Source: Deltaproteobacteria bacterium | Lineage (GTDB): Bacteria; Myxococcota_A; Polyangia; Haliangiales; SHYZ01 | Assembly (NCBI GenBank): GCA_016210055.1 | Contig: JACQUZ010000114.1 | Span: forward strand, 1-55,468 | Direction: 5' to 3' | Length of the DNA stretch: 55,468 bases | Shown: one piece after another, positions 44,800-53,590 of the stretch | Numbering within the stretch: the first letter of the stretch is position 1 | How the letters are laid out: every line of letters starts with the position of its first letter | Notes under the pieces: model-generated | What the model was told of the DNA's origin: nothing | What the model saw: only the letters and a program-made list of their open reading frames with translations | Database searches by the model: none | Program-made: the position numbers and the translations under genes

Positions 44800-46472
44800 T
44801 GCTCGTCGTTTTCGAAGGGATCGATGGGAGCGGCAAGACAACCCTGTCCAACCGGGTGGCCTCTTTACTCCCTGGTGTCCGGCACGTGCGCCAGGGAGGT
44901 GAGCTGGCCTCGTCGGTGGCGTCTGCCATCCGGCAGCTGGCGCGGGATTCGCGAAACCTCCTCCTCACGCCCAGGGCGGAGCTCTTCTTGTACCTCGCCC
45001 GGGAGATTCAGCTGTTCGAGGAGGTGACGCTTCCTGCGGTCCAACGTGGGGATCTGGTCATCGCCGACCGGTTCATCTACGCGGCGGAAGTGCTGGCGAG
45101 CCGTGGCCGTGGACTGCCCGAAGACCACGTGGTCCCTGCGGCCATGGCCGCGGTGCGGACCGAACCAGACTTGGTTGTCTTGGTGGACGTCCACCCGCAA
45201 GTCGCACGCGCCCGTCGGCGGGTAAGGGGGCTCCTCGCAAAAGCCAAGGCACCGACATCCCGCAAGGGGCTGGCCGGGATCGGGATGCATTACCGATTGC
45301 GAGATGGGTACCTGGAGCTCGCCGAGAGGTGGCCCGAGCGCTGGCTCGTCGTCGACAACAGCGAAGCGCACATGGACTCCCTGGTCTCCTTCGTCAATGG
45401 CGTCCTCTTGCGGGCACAGCGCCACGGAGTTCCCGCCGCCCTCGCCCTGGCGCGGGAATCCAGGCCCCCGCGGCCAAGTCCGCCGCCCGTGGTCACCACT
45501 CCTGCCGAGGCGAAGGCCGCCTTGCTGTCGTGGGTAGACCGCGCAACCTACCGCGAGCCGCACGTGGCTGCGTGCTTCCTCGCCGGTCTCCATGGAGAGC
45601 ACGTAGACGAGCGCAGGGAGAACCTGGCGGGTCCATCGCCAGAAGTGATCGCTTGGGGTCTCAAGGGGATGGCCGACGCGGTGTCGGCACGCTTGCGTCT
45701 TCGGCTCGTGTCGCGGGCGCCAGGCCTCGTCGCCCGGTCTCTCGCAGGACTCGCCGAGGACCAGGGCAACGCTCGGTGGCTTTTTCGGATGCTCGCCCCG
45801 GTGGTCCCCGAAGATGTCGCTGCCGCCCTCGACGGTCGGGACGATCCCGAGGCCTGGCGCCTTAGGGCAGAGCTCGAGCCCGTGGTCCCTCACCGGGTCG
45901 TGGCGTCGCTCAAGCGGATGGACACTCCCCAGGCTTGGGAGCTGCGCGAGCGCTTGAGCAAGGGGCCCAAAGACCTCTTGTCGACCTGCGCCGGCGCGAG
46001 CGCCATGGCGGATTCGGTCACGGGCCTCGACGACGAGCGAAGCTGGGCCGTAAGGGAGGCGGCGCTTCTGCTCGCGCCAGTGGACGCGCTCGCGTCGCTC
46101 GACGGAATCGCCTCACCGCGCGCCTTTCGCTGGCGGGAGAAGTATCTCTCTTCGGCCCCACGGGTAATCCTTTGCACCCTGTCGGGGATGGACGATCCTC
46201 GAGCGTGGGATCTCAGGGAGGCCAAAGCCCGAACCTGCAAGGAGGTCTTTGACTCCATGGTCGGTCTCGATGGGGCCCGCGCCCGGAGGCTCAGAGAGGA
46301 CTGCGCCGACACGTGGCCATCGACGGTGGTGAAGTCCCTGGGCCCCTTGGCACGTGCCCCCTGGGGGCGCGAGCTTCTTACGGGCCTGCTTTCTCGGCAC
46401 GCGGGAAACCTATCGCTCTGGAAGCACGCCATGGTCCTGGCTTCCGACGAGGATTGGGCTGAGGCCGCATGA
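44799..46472 (+). CDS. Thymidylate-kinase-like P-loop kinase fused to helical repeats
   Basis: 557 aa, start ATG shares a base with the porin stop. Residues 1-~210 follow dTMP kinase: MLVVFEGIDGSGKTTLSNRV (P-loop), VIADRFIYAAEVLASRGRGLP (DR-F/Y loop), VVLVDVHPQVARARRR and a basic LID region. The loop lacks the usual Ser after DRYxxS, so the nucleotide pocket may differ. After a Pro-rich linker (~235-250), about 300 residues form ~30-33-residue helical repeats of the type VVxSLxGMDDPRAWxLREx, which look HEAT-like. Normal dTMP kinase is ~210 aa. Its coupling to VTC/CotH genes argues against a plain housekeeping role. Confidence 0.8.
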   Translation: MLVVFEGIDGSGKTTLSNRVASLLPGVRHVRQGGELASSVASAIRQLARDSRNLLLTPRAELFLYLAREIQLFEEVTLPAVQRGDLVIADRFIYAAEVLASRGRGLPEDHVVPAAMAAVRTEPDLVVLVDVHPQVARARRRVRGLLAKAKAPTSRKGLAGIGMHYRLRDGYLELAERWPERWLVVDNSEAHMDSLVSFVNGVLLRAQRHGVPAALALARESRPPRPSPPPVVTTPAEAKAALLSWVDRATYREPHVAACFLAGLHGEHVDERRENLAGPSPEVIAWGLKGMADAVSARLRLRLVSRAPGLVARSLAGLAEDQGNARWLFRMLAPVVPEDVAAALDGRDDPEAWRLRAELEPVVPHRVVASLKRMDTPQAWELRERLSKGPKDLLSTCAGASAMADSVTGLDDERSWAVREAALLLAPVDALASLDGIASPRAFRWREKYLSSAPRVILCTLSGMDDPRAWDLREAKARTCKEVFDSMVGLDGARARRLREDCADTWPSTVVKSLGPLARAPWGRELLTGLLSRHAGNLSLWKHAMVLASDEDWAEAA

Positions 46473-46882
46473 AGGTCGGCGTGGCGGAGCTCTGGGGCAT
46501 GTTCTTGGGCCTCCTCGGTGGCGCCCTCCTCGGCAGCGTCGTGGCCTTCCGCCCGTGGCGCGCCTTGCTCGCAAGAACATCGCCCGTTCGTCCCGAGACC
46601 GCCCAGGCGCAGGTCCTCACCGCCATGGCAGGAGCCATGATGGTCTCCGTCGTGGGGGACAGCATCGCTCGCGCCTTTGGCCTGGTGGGCCTGGGTGCGT
46701 TCATCCGCTTTCGCTCGGGGATAAAGGATCCGCGCGACGCGGCCGTGATGTTCGTGATGATCGGAGTGGGCATGGCGTGTGGGCTCGGGGCCTTCCCGCT
46801 GGCCGTGGTGGCGACCGTGTTCACCGCGGCGGTGCTGGTGATCTTCGACCTCGCGGGCAAGGCCCCTCCGCGGGAGGAGTGA
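46469..46882 (+). CDS. DUF4956-family membrane protein
   Basis: 137 aa, ATGA overlap. Four hydrophobic segments with the family signature GLVGLGAFIRFRSGIKDPRDAAVMFVMIGVGMACGLG (IRFR...IKDPRD). DUF4956 proteins accompany VTC and CotH genes in many bacteria; their function is not known and may be transport or scaffolding of polyphosphate synthesis at the inner membrane. Shorter than usual at the N-terminus. Confidence 0.85.
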   Translation: MKVGVAELWGMFLGLLGGALLGSVVAFRPWRALLARTSPVRPETAQAQVLTAMAGAMMVSVVGDSIARAFGLVGLGAFIRFRSGIKDPRDAAVMFVMIGVGMACGLGAFPLAVVATVFTAAVLVIFDLAGKAPPREE

Positions 46883-46884
46883 AC

Positions 46885-47535
46885 ATGCAGCGTGCTTTGC
46901 CGTTCGTAGCGCTGGCGCTTCTCGCCTGTGGCGGCGAGGAGCCAGTCGTGCAAGAAGGAAGATACCTGCCGCTCGCCGTCGGGGCTTCGTGGACATTCCG
47001 GGTGACCGACCAGTCTGGGGCGGTTTTCCAGAAGAGCTCCACGGTCGAAGAGCTCGAGGAGCTCGGCGGCAAGAAGACTGGAATCGTCGCCTTCCGCGTG
47101 CGCACGTCGAACCCGGATGGGATCACCCTGAGTTGGCAGGAGGATCGAGGCTCCGCGGTCGTCCGCCATCGAGAGCAAGAGCTAAGCCGTGATGGCCGCG
47201 TGACGGCCGAGGAGATCTACGTCCCCTACAAGCTTCGCCTCGACGAGTCTCCCGAGCGTCTCCGCATGGGTGCCAAGGCAAAGGAGACGTACACCGAGAC
47301 CCATGTCGACCCAGGCACTGGCAAGCACAGCGAGGTGACCAAGACCGAGCTCTGGACCGTAGAGTCCATCGACGAGCCCGTGGTCGCAGGTGGGAACACC
47401 TACAAGGGCCTTCGCGTGAGGAGGGAGAACCCGGAGACGGGGGTCACGAAGACGTACTGGTTCGCTCGGGACGTCGGCAAGGTCAGGGAACAGGGCGGGC
47501 AGGACGAGGAGCTCGTGGCGCACTCGGTGCCGTGA
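46885..47535 (+). CDS. Putative lipoprotein
   Basis: 216 aa. GGGAGGAG is 5 nt before the ATG, inside the end of the DUF4956 gene. Signal MQRALPFVALALLACGG ends in LLAC. The mature part starts YLPLAVGASWTFRVTDQSG, a pattern common in secreted beta-sandwich proteins of this kind, and is rich in beta strands. No enzymatic motif. Last gene of the CotH-VTC operon; its 3' 53 nt overlap the convergent methyltransferase gene. Confidence 0.75.
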   Translation: MQRALPFVALALLACGGEEPVVQEGRYLPLAVGASWTFRVTDQSGAVFQKSSTVEELEELGGKKTGIVAFRVRTSNPDGITLSWQEDRGSAVVRHREQELSRDGRVTAEEIYVPYKLRLDESPERLRMGAKAKETYTETHVDPGTGKHSEVTKTELWTVESIDEPVVAGGNTYKGLRVRRENPETGVTKTYWFARDVGKVREQGGQDEELVAHSVP

Positions 47536-49213
47536 CGGAAGAACCCACCCCATAGAGTCCCCTCACCGCGCGATCGAGCGCGGCCCGCTCTGCTTCGTCC
47601 TCCGGGCGAACCCGCCTCGCCCACTCGGCGACGGAGCGCGCGCCCCAGGTGTCCACCCGAGGAAGCGGCAGCGACGAGAGGTACGCGGTCTTCATGCGGA
47701 AATAGCCACCTCGCAGGGGAATACCCGCTAGGCGCAACCACTCCCCGACGATGGAGGAGTTGAGCACGGCCAAGATGAGGCCAAGCAGGTGGGATGCGCC
47801 GCCAGGGTCCATGGGGCGCAGGGCGTAGGCGGTGTCAATCACGAGCAGCCCCTGATCGTCGAGGACGGCCCGGCCGCCTCTGGCCACGTCGGGTACGATG
47901 ACCTTGGGCGCGGGATCGCGCAGCCAAATCAGGTTCTGCGGGCGCCCCCAGCGGTAGAAGAGATCGCCGCGGAAGCGCCCCCTTTCACGCGCTTCGAGAA
48001 CCGCGCGGTGCCTCTCGAGATAAGCGGCCGCGCGCGGCCAACGCTTCGCGAGCTCTCCCGGCGGCACGGGCCGATCCCCGTCATACGGCAAGAGCGCGAG
48101 CCGGCTCACCCGAGGCGCGAAAGGAGCAAGGTCCCGCCCGCGCACGCACGGCACGAGGGCGCCTTCTTCCAGCGCAGCGCCATCTGACGCCGGGATCAAG
48201 AACACCGAATCGGCGTTGGTCCCCGCCCCCTTCGACACGCGCGCGACTTGCCCGAGGGGCGGCCCCGCAGAACGAAGCCTGCCTATAAGATTCTCGCCTC
48301 TCCCCACCGAGAGGATCCAAGGCCCGCGGCCCAAGGCAAGCGAAGGGATCGTCCCCTGGGCCCATTCGCCGCGAGGCGGGATGGGTGGTGGCGCCCCGCC
48401 CGGGGTCGCCACATCGCCTGCCCAGCGCGTGACCTCGACGGCCAAAGCGCCCTCTTCCCTGCGCGTCAAGAACACGAGCGCCGCGTAGGTGGTGGCGCCT
48501 TCGAACACCTGGCGAGCGCCAAAATCGACGATCTTGCGCACGCACCGCCTCTGGGACAGCAGCGCCCGAAGCGGCGCCGCGTTCTTCGCCGTGAACCAGC
48601 GTGACGGAACGACCAGTCCGATTTCTCCCCCCGGCGCTGTCCAAGCAAGCGCCCTCTCGAGAAACGCGGTGTAGAGGTCCCACTCCCCGTGCGAGGTCGC
48701 GAGGAACTTGCCCCTAAGTGCCTGCCAAAGAGCCGGCTCTGCACGCTTGAGCGCGACGGACCGCACGTAGGGCGGGTTTCCAATCACCACGTCCCACGCC
48801 CCCTCGGGCGCCGCGTTCCCGCAAAGAGCCTCCCCTACCCTGATATCAGCCCCCGTGCCGAGCGCGTGCCGCGAAAGGGCCGCCGCCCGCTCGTCCCTCT
48901 CGACCCCGACGACACACTGCCGCACGATGGACGTGCGGGCTCGCTCTGGAGCAAAGCCCGCTTGGGTCGCGGCCGAAACCAGTCGGTCCACGCAGGCGGT
49001 AAGGAAGCGCCCATCACCCGCAGCGGGGTCCAAGATGCGGACGCGCGGGGACCCATCCTCGCGGAACGCGAGCTTGGGAAGGAGCGGCCCCAGTGTCTCG
49101 TCAACGACGTAATCGACGAGAAACGCCGGCGTGTAATAGATCCCCCGGTCGCGCCGGCTTGCGCGAGGGAGGGATCTGGCGTGTACATCCCCTGGTCCTG
49201 GCCCTTTCAGCAT
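47483..49213 (-). CDS. Orphan N6-adenine DNA methyltransferase (Eco57I/TaqI-like)
   Basis: 576 aa. N-terminal RGIYYTPAFLVDYVV, SAM motif I ILDPAAGDGRF (~60-70) and catalytic NPPY in DVVIGNPPYV (146-149) mark a gamma-class adenine methylase. The region after ~300 has a TaqI-type target-recognition part (VSKGAGTNADSVFLIP; LLPYDGDRPVPPGELAKRWPRAAAYLERHR; FYRWGRPQN). There is no PD-(D/E)xK nuclease domain and no restriction gene beside it. It starts 1 nt after the SDR stop, and overlaps the convergent lipoprotein gene by 53 nt. Confidence 0.85.
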   Translation of the reverse strand: MLKGPGPGDVHARSLPRASRRDRGIYYTPAFLVDYVVDETLGPLLPKLAFREDGSPRVRILDPAAGDGRFLTACVDRLVSAATQAGFAPERARTSIVRQCVVGVERDERAAALSRHALGTGADIRVGEALCGNAAPEGAWDVVIGNPPYVRSVALKRAEPALWQALRGKFLATSHGEWDLYTAFLERALAWTAPGGEIGLVVPSRWFTAKNAAPLRALLSQRRCVRKIVDFGARQVFEGATTYAALVFLTRREEGALAVEVTRWAGDVATPGGAPPPIPPRGEWAQGTIPSLALGRGPWILSVGRGENLIGRLRSAGPPLGQVARVSKGAGTNADSVFLIPASDGAALEEGALVPCVRGRDLAPFAPRVSRLALLPYDGDRPVPPGELAKRWPRAAAYLERHRAVLEARERGRFRGDLFYRWGRPQNLIWLRDPAPKVIVPDVARGGRAVLDDQGLLVIDTAYALRPMDPGGASHLLGLILAVLNSSIVGEWLRLAGIPLRGGYFRMKTAYLSSLPLPRVDTWGARSVAEWARRVRPEDEAERAALDRAVRGLYGVGSSVTAPSAPRAPRPARPVP

Positions 49214-49214
49214 G

Positions 49215-50000
49215 TCACATGGCCGAGCGCGTGATCCCGCCGTCCACCTGCAGCGAGACGCCGGTCAAATAGCTCGCCCTCTGGGAGGCCAGGAACGCCA
49301 CCGTGTCGCCGATCTCCCTCGGTTGGCCCATCCGCCGGAGCGGAATGTCCGCCGCGACCTTGGCAAGATATTCCTCGGGCGTGATCCCCCGCTCCTTTGA
49401 GCGCAGGTCGGCGAGCTGCTCCTGCCTGGCGGTGAGCACGTGCCCGGTGAGCACGGCGTTGACGGTGATGTTGTCCGGTCCGAGCTGGTTCGCCAGCGTC
49501 TTGGTGAGCGCCGAAAGCCCCGCGCGGAACGTGCTCGAGATCGTCAGCTCGTCCACCGGCTGCTTGGCCACGAAGGAGGAAAGAAAGACGAGCCGCCCCC
49601 AGCGCCGCGACTGCATCCCCGGGGCAACAAGGCGCACGAGGCGCACGACGCTCATGATGAGGGAGCGAGCGCTCGCGTCCCACTGCTCCTCCGTGAGGTC
49701 GAAGAACCGCGCGGCAGGTGGTCCGCCGGTGTTCGTCAAAAGGATATCGACGCGCCCAAGACGGGCCATGGTTTCGGAATGCCAGCGGGCAATGTCCGTC
49801 TCCGATGAGACGTCCGCGACCGTCGCGTGGGCCTCGGCGTGCGAAAGGAGCTCCTTGCGGGTCTTCTCCAGCTCGTGAGGATTCCGAGCGCAAATCGAGA
49901 CCCGACAACCTTCTGCCGCTAGCGCAAGGGCGCACGCTCGCCCGATTCCCTTGCTGGCTGCCGCTACCATGGCCACGCGTCCCGCGAGCTCGAGGTGCAT
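49215..50000 (-). CDS. Short-chain dehydrogenase-like protein with a changed catalytic site
   Basis: 261 aa, Rossmann fold: [18 protein letters not shown] (glycine motif), [20 protein letters not shown] (NxGG variant), C-terminal [12 protein letters not shown]. The conserved Ser is present (LSS, 141-142), but the Tyr and Lys of YxxxK are replaced: the segment [17 protein letters not shown] places Ser155 and Arg159 there. The start at 50000 was chosen since residues upstream are not family-like; the ribosome site is weak. It lies 7 nt after the HAD gene. The substrate is unknown, and it may not be a classical reductase. Confidence 0.82.
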   Translation of the reverse strand: MHLELAGRVAMVAAASKGIGRACALALAAEGCRVSICARNPHELEKTRKELLSHAEAHATVADVSSETDIARWHSETMARLGRVDILLTNTGGPPAARFFDLTEEQWDASARSLIMSVVRLVRLVAPGMQSRRWGRLVFLSSFVAKQPVDELTISSTFRAGLSALTKTLANQLGPDNITVNAVLTGHVLTARQEQLADLRSKERGITPEEYLAKVAADIPLRRMGQPREIGDTVAFLASQRASYLTGVSLQVDGGITRSAM

Positions 50001-50007
50001 GGGGGGA

Positions 50008-50862
50008 TTATCTTGTGCTCCCAAGGAGCAGGTCAACCACCTCAGCCACCTTGTCAATCACCCGAATGCCATTGTCCTTTGCCACGCGAACGGCCCATTC
50101 TGGCGTCCCCGCGGAGCGCTTGAGATAGAGCTTCATGCCTCCGAACCCCTTCGCCGTGTCACGCAAGACCAAAGGGAGCGCAAGATCGAGCGAGAGCACG
50201 TCACCGATCACCACGTCGGGACGCTCTTCGTCGAGGATGTCGAAGTAGTACCCCCGCCGAACCGGGATTGCTCGCCCCTCGGCGACGATTTGCTCGGGCA
50301 CAGACACCGGCCGATCCTTGGTCACCACGAACTTCCGAGCGCCGCCCCGGAGCCTAAGGAGCGTTCCGCTCGCATGCTCCCCGAGGATCGATTTCACCCG
50401 ATCTGTCGACGAGTTCGAGACCACGACGACCTCGACGCCTCTCTCATCGAGCACCCGAAGGGCCCTTGCCGCGTCGGGGTTTACGTGGGAGCTGTTCTTG
50501 GATCGCCAAAGCTCGGTGCCTGAACGAAACGACCGATCGCAGAACGAAGCTTGATCCTCGTGCCCCGCCTCTCGCAGCGCGTCGATCACGTCCCTTGGCC
50601 CCTGCGCCCAGAGCGCGGCGCCCACGGCGTTGTGGAAGATGTAAGGATCCTCGTCGGCGTAGCACGAGATCACGCCCTCCACGAGCCAGCCATGGCGCTC
50701 GGGCGTCGCCTTCACTGTCCTGCGCATCGACTGGATGATCTCCATCGCTCGGCGGCTGTCGCCGATCGCAGCGCTCACCACGGAAACCTGGAAATCACCC
50801 ACAGCTTCGGCCTCTGCCTCTGGATCGGTCAAGACACCATCGAAGTCGCTGACGATTCGCAT
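50008..50862 (-). CDS. HAD-superfamily hydrolase
   Basis: 284 aa. GGAAGGGG precedes the ATG at 50862 (an earlier ATG at 50877 has no such site). Motif I is SDFDGVLTD (nucleophile D6, acid D8), motif [10 protein letters not shown], Lys region around [13 protein letters not shown], motif [17 protein letters not shown] helical cap of about 100 residues lies between motifs I and II. It is a phosphatase or related phosphotransferase; substrate unknown. First gene of a HAD-SDR-methyltransferase run. Confidence 0.8.
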   Translation of the reverse strand: MRIVSDFDGVLTDPEAEAEAVGDFQVSVVSAAIGDSRRAMEIIQSMRRTVKATPERHGWLVEGVISCYADEDPYIFHNAVGAALWAQGPRDVIDALREAGHEDQASFCDRSFRSGTELWRSKNSSHVNPDAARALRVLDERGVEVVVVSNSSTDRVKSILGEHASGTLLRLRGGARKFVVTKDRPVSVPEQIVAEGRAIPVRRGYYFDILDEERPDVVIGDVLSLDLALPLVLRDTAKGFGGMKLYLKRSAGTPEWAVRVAKDNGIRVIDKVAEVVDLLLGSTR

Positions 50863-50885
50863 GCTCGCCCCTTCCATGTTTACGC

Positions 50886-51067
50886 TAGCACTACTGCGTC
50901 GTTTCCGCGCCGTCGCGAGAGCGCAAGCCGCCGCGGCAGATCGCGGCGGCGCCCGGAGCGAGCGACGAAGGCGTGCTGAAGCACGCCGAGGAGCAAGCGA
51001 GGACGCACGGCGCGAGATGCCCGGCGGATGCGCTCGCAGCAGGCGAGGAAACGACGCAGTAGTGCTA
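50886..51067. repeat. 182-bp structured element with 21-bp perfect inverted termini (copy 1)
   Basis: The termini at 50886-50906 and 51047-51067 are perfect inverted repeats (TAGCACTACTGCGTCGTTTC + C). The inside folds into several hairpins: GCCGCCGC/GCGGCGGC near 50928-50951 and GGCGTGC-TGAA-GCACGCC at 50970-50987. The stretch 50948-51045 recurs, inverted, at 55364-55461 with 96 of 98 bases identical. Ends read TA...TA, so a TA-targeting MITE-like element is possible. Both ends place GTGCTA, part of an extended -10, facing outward toward a gene. Confidence 0.85.
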
Positions 51068-51071
51068 CACT
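51064..51071 (+). promoter_or_regulatory. Extended -10 overlapping the element's right terminus
   Basis: TGCTACACT (starting 51063) ends 8 nt before the ATG at 51080. The first bases belong to the inverted-repeat terminus. The mRNA would be nearly leaderless; no ribosome site is visible. Confidence 0.4.
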
Positions 51072-51079
51072 ACCCGCCG

Positions 51080-52039
51080 ATGAATTCGCGCCAAGTTGTA
51101 GCGGTGGTCAACCCCAGATCGCAAAATGGTGCCCTCGGACGTGAATGGGCGTCCGTGGCCCGCACGATCCACCGGGAGCTGGGCGAGTTCGAGCAGGTCA
51201 TGACGAGCGGGCCCGGACACGCCACGGAGCTCGCCAGGAAAGCCCTCAAGCAGGGAGCCGACGTAGTTGTGGCCATTGGTGGGGATGGCACCCTGCACGA
51301 GGTGGCCAACGGCTTCTTTGACGCAAGCGGCGCTTCGATTCGATCGGATACCGCGCTCGGGCTCATCCCCTTCGGCACCGGCGGTGACTTCCGCAAGAGC
51401 GCAGGGATTCCCAAGGACGTGGCCCTCGCCGCTCAAGTCATCCGAAATGGCACGCATCGCCTCATCGACGTGGGTAGGCTCGAGTACTGCCGGGAAGCTC
51501 GCGACGGCCAAAGGGACCAGCGCATCTTCGTCAACATCGCCTCCTTTGGCATCGGGGGCCTGGTCGATCGAATCGTGAACTCCTCGACCAAGGCACTCGG
51601 CGGGACGGTCTCGTTTTTCCTGGCCACCGCGCGCGCCGCTCTGAAGTACAAGAACCAGCGGGTGCGGATGATTTTCGACGAGAACGAGCAAGACTACCTA
51701 GACATGGCCATAAGCGACGTGGCGGTGGCCAACGGCCGCTACTTTGGAGGCGGCATGCACATCGCGCCCCGCGCCGAGCTCGACGATGGCCAGTTCGACG
51801 TCGTCGTCCTCGGAGATCTGACGACCCTGGATTTCCTCACCCACGGCCACCGCATCTACCGCGGGACCCACCTCGGGCACCCAAAGGTCAAGTTCGTCCG
51901 GGCCAAGCGCGTGGACGCGGTCGCGGTGGATCCCAACGATGAGGTCCTCCTGGACGTCGACGGCGAGGCGCCTGGCGCGCTTCCCGCGACCTTCACCCTG
52001 CTTGCGCGCGCCCTGCGGATCGTCGTGCCGCCTCTGTAA
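51080..52039 (+). CDS. Diacylglycerol-kinase-family lipid kinase
   Basis: 319 aa. Characteristic N-terminal VAVVNPRSQNGALG, nucleotide-binding VVVAIGGDGTLHEVANGF, LGLIPFGTGGDFRKS, and the C-terminal beta-sandwich with AVANGRYFGGGMHIAPRAELDDGQFDVVVL and LDVDGEAPGALPATF. The protein would phosphorylate diacylglycerol or a related lipid at the inner membrane. The start directly follows the structured repeat; the frame upstream only reads through that repeat. It abuts lnt with no gap. Confidence 0.9.
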   Translation: MNSRQVVAVVNPRSQNGALGREWASVARTIHRELGEFEQVMTSGPGHATELARKALKQGADVVVAIGGDGTLHEVANGFFDASGASIRSDTALGLIPFGTGGDFRKSAGIPKDVALAAQVIRNGTHRLIDVGRLEYCREARDGQRDQRIFVNIASFGIGGLVDRIVNSSTKALGGTVSFFLATARAALKYKNQRVRMIFDENEQDYLDMAISDVAVANGRYFGGGMHIAPRAELDDGQFDVVVLGDLTTLDFLTHGHRIYRGTHLGHPKVKFVRAKRVDAVAVDPNDEVLLDVDGEAPGALPATFTLLARALRIVVPPL

Positions 52040-53590
52040 ATGCTCGGGTTCGCCCTCAGTATCCTGTCCGGCGCGTGCGTGTTCCTCGCGACCGCAGGCT
52101 TCGATGTCTGGCCCTTGGCTTGGATTGGGCTGGTGCCGCTTCTCCACGCGGCAGACAGGGCTCCCACGGCGCGCAGGGCGGCTCTCTACGGCCTCATCGC
52201 GGGCACGGTGACCAACGTGGGCGGCTTCTACTGGGTCATTGGGCTGCTCAGGCGGTTTGCCCACCTTCCCACGGCCGTCGCGGTTCTCCTCTTTCTCCTC
52301 CTCGCCGCATACCAGGGGCTCGTGTTCGCGCTCTTCGCCGGGGTGGTGCGGCGCATCCGCCAAGGGGCGCCGCTCCCCATGGCGCTCCTCGCGCCACTCG
52401 TCATGGTCACGTTCGAGCTCGTGGTTCCACTTGTTTTTCCCTGGTACCTCGCCATTACTCAGGCCTGGCAGCCCCATGTCATCCAGGTCGCCGACCTGGC
52501 AGGCCCCCTGGGAGTTACCGCCTTGCTGTGCGTGGTGAACGGTGGCGTGCATGACCTCCTTACGGGCGGCCGGAAGCGCCTCGTCGCGGGTGCCGTGTCC
52601 CTCGGCATCCTCGCCGGTGCGCTCGCTTATGGGCACTTCCGCATCCAGCAGGTGGCCGCCTCGCGGGCTCGCGCGCCCCGCCTTCCCGTGGGCGTGGTGC
52701 AGCCCAACGTGAGCTTCGACGAAAAAGGGGTCGAGAACCCCCGATATCGACAGGACCAGCTTCGTGATCTTCAGGCGCGCTCGCAGGAGCTGCAAGCCAT
52801 GGGCGCCGAGCTGCTCCTTTGGACCGAGTCGGCATATCCATATCTGCTCCTGCGCGCGGCGAAGGGGGACTTCCCGGCGGGCGATCCGCGCCGCATCCAG
52901 AACGGGTTCAACATCCCTTTGGTTGTGGGTGCCCTCACGTTCGAGCCCTGGCGCGATGGGGACCGAAAGCCGCCATTTAACTCTGCTCTGCTCCTCGACC
53001 GCGACGGGACCTTCGCGGCACGCTTTGACAAGAACTTCCTCCTCGTCTTCGGCGAATACATCCCGCTCCTCGAGACGTTCCCATGGATTCAAAAGCTCCT
53101 GCCAGACGCGGCGGGCCAGTTCTCACGGGGTCGCGAGGTGCGTACCCTCCCCTTCTCCCAGAGCGATGGCACCACGGTTCGCTTGGGTCCGATGATCTGC
53201 CTCGAGGACATCCTCCCTGCTTTTGGCCGGAAGCTGGCCCAGCACCACCCGCATCTCCTGGTGAACCTCACCAACGACGCGTGGTACGGCGATACGAGCG
53301 AGCCGTGGCAGCACTTGGCGCTCGCCGTGTTCCGTGCGGTCGAGATGCGCACCGATCTCGTCCGTGCGGTGAACTCCGGGGTGTCTGCGTTCATCGACGC
53401 CACGGGTCGCGTCTACGCCAAGACGTACGCCATCGACCCGCAAGTCACCCCGCGTCCTGCCGACAAGCTCCTAGCCCAAGTCGCGCTCGTCGAGGGCGGT
53501 CACACGGTCTACGCCCGCTTTGGCGACGTGCTCGCCTACGCCTGCGTGGGCCTGTCAGCGCTCCTCTGCTTTCTCCGGCGCAAGAAATAG
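52040..53590 (+). CDS. lnt: Apolipoprotein N-acyltransferase
   Basis: 516 aa, the usual length. About six to seven N-terminal membrane helices (FYWVIGLLRRFAHLP; WYLAITQAW) are followed by a nitrilase-type catalytic domain with the triad in family positions: E263 in LLLWTESAYPY, K331 in FDKNFLLVFGEYIP and C387 in PMICLEDILP. It ends with a C-terminal helix (VLAYACVGLSALLCFL). It N-acylates lipoproteins in the periplasmic leaflet, which fits the many lipoproteins in this window. Starts immediately after the lipid-kinase stop. Confidence 0.96.
   Translation: MLGFALSILSGACVFLATAGFDVWPLAWIGLVPLLHAADRAPTARRAALYGLIAGTVTNVGGFYWVIGLLRRFAHLPTAVAVLLFLLLAAYQGLVFALFAGVVRRIRQGAPLPMALLAPLVMVTFELVVPLVFPWYLAITQAWQPHVIQVADLAGPLGVTALLCVVNGGVHDLLTGGRKRLVAGAVSLGILAGALAYGHFRIQQVAASRARAPRLPVGVVQPNVSFDEKGVENPRYRQDQLRDLQARSQELQAMGAELLLWTESAYPYLLLRAAKGDFPAGDPRRIQNGFNIPLVVGALTFEPWRDGDRKPPFNSALLLDRDGTFAARFDKNFLLVFGEYIPLLETFPWIQKLLPDAAGQFSRGREVRTLPFSQSDGTTVRLGPMICLEDILPAFGRKLAQHHPHLLVNLTNDAWYGDTSEPWQHLALAVFRAVEMRTDLVRAVNSGVSAFIDATGRVYAKTYAIDPQVTPRPADKLLAQVALVEGGHTVYARFGDVLAYACVGLSALLCFLRRKK

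Noticed and set aside
50735..51079. Extension of the lipid-kinase frame through the structured repeat
   Set aside because: The added residues are Arg/Ala-rich translation of the repeat; the family N-terminus VAVVNPRSQNG starts just after the ATG at 51080. The same applies to 55330-55392 before the AgmX-like gene.
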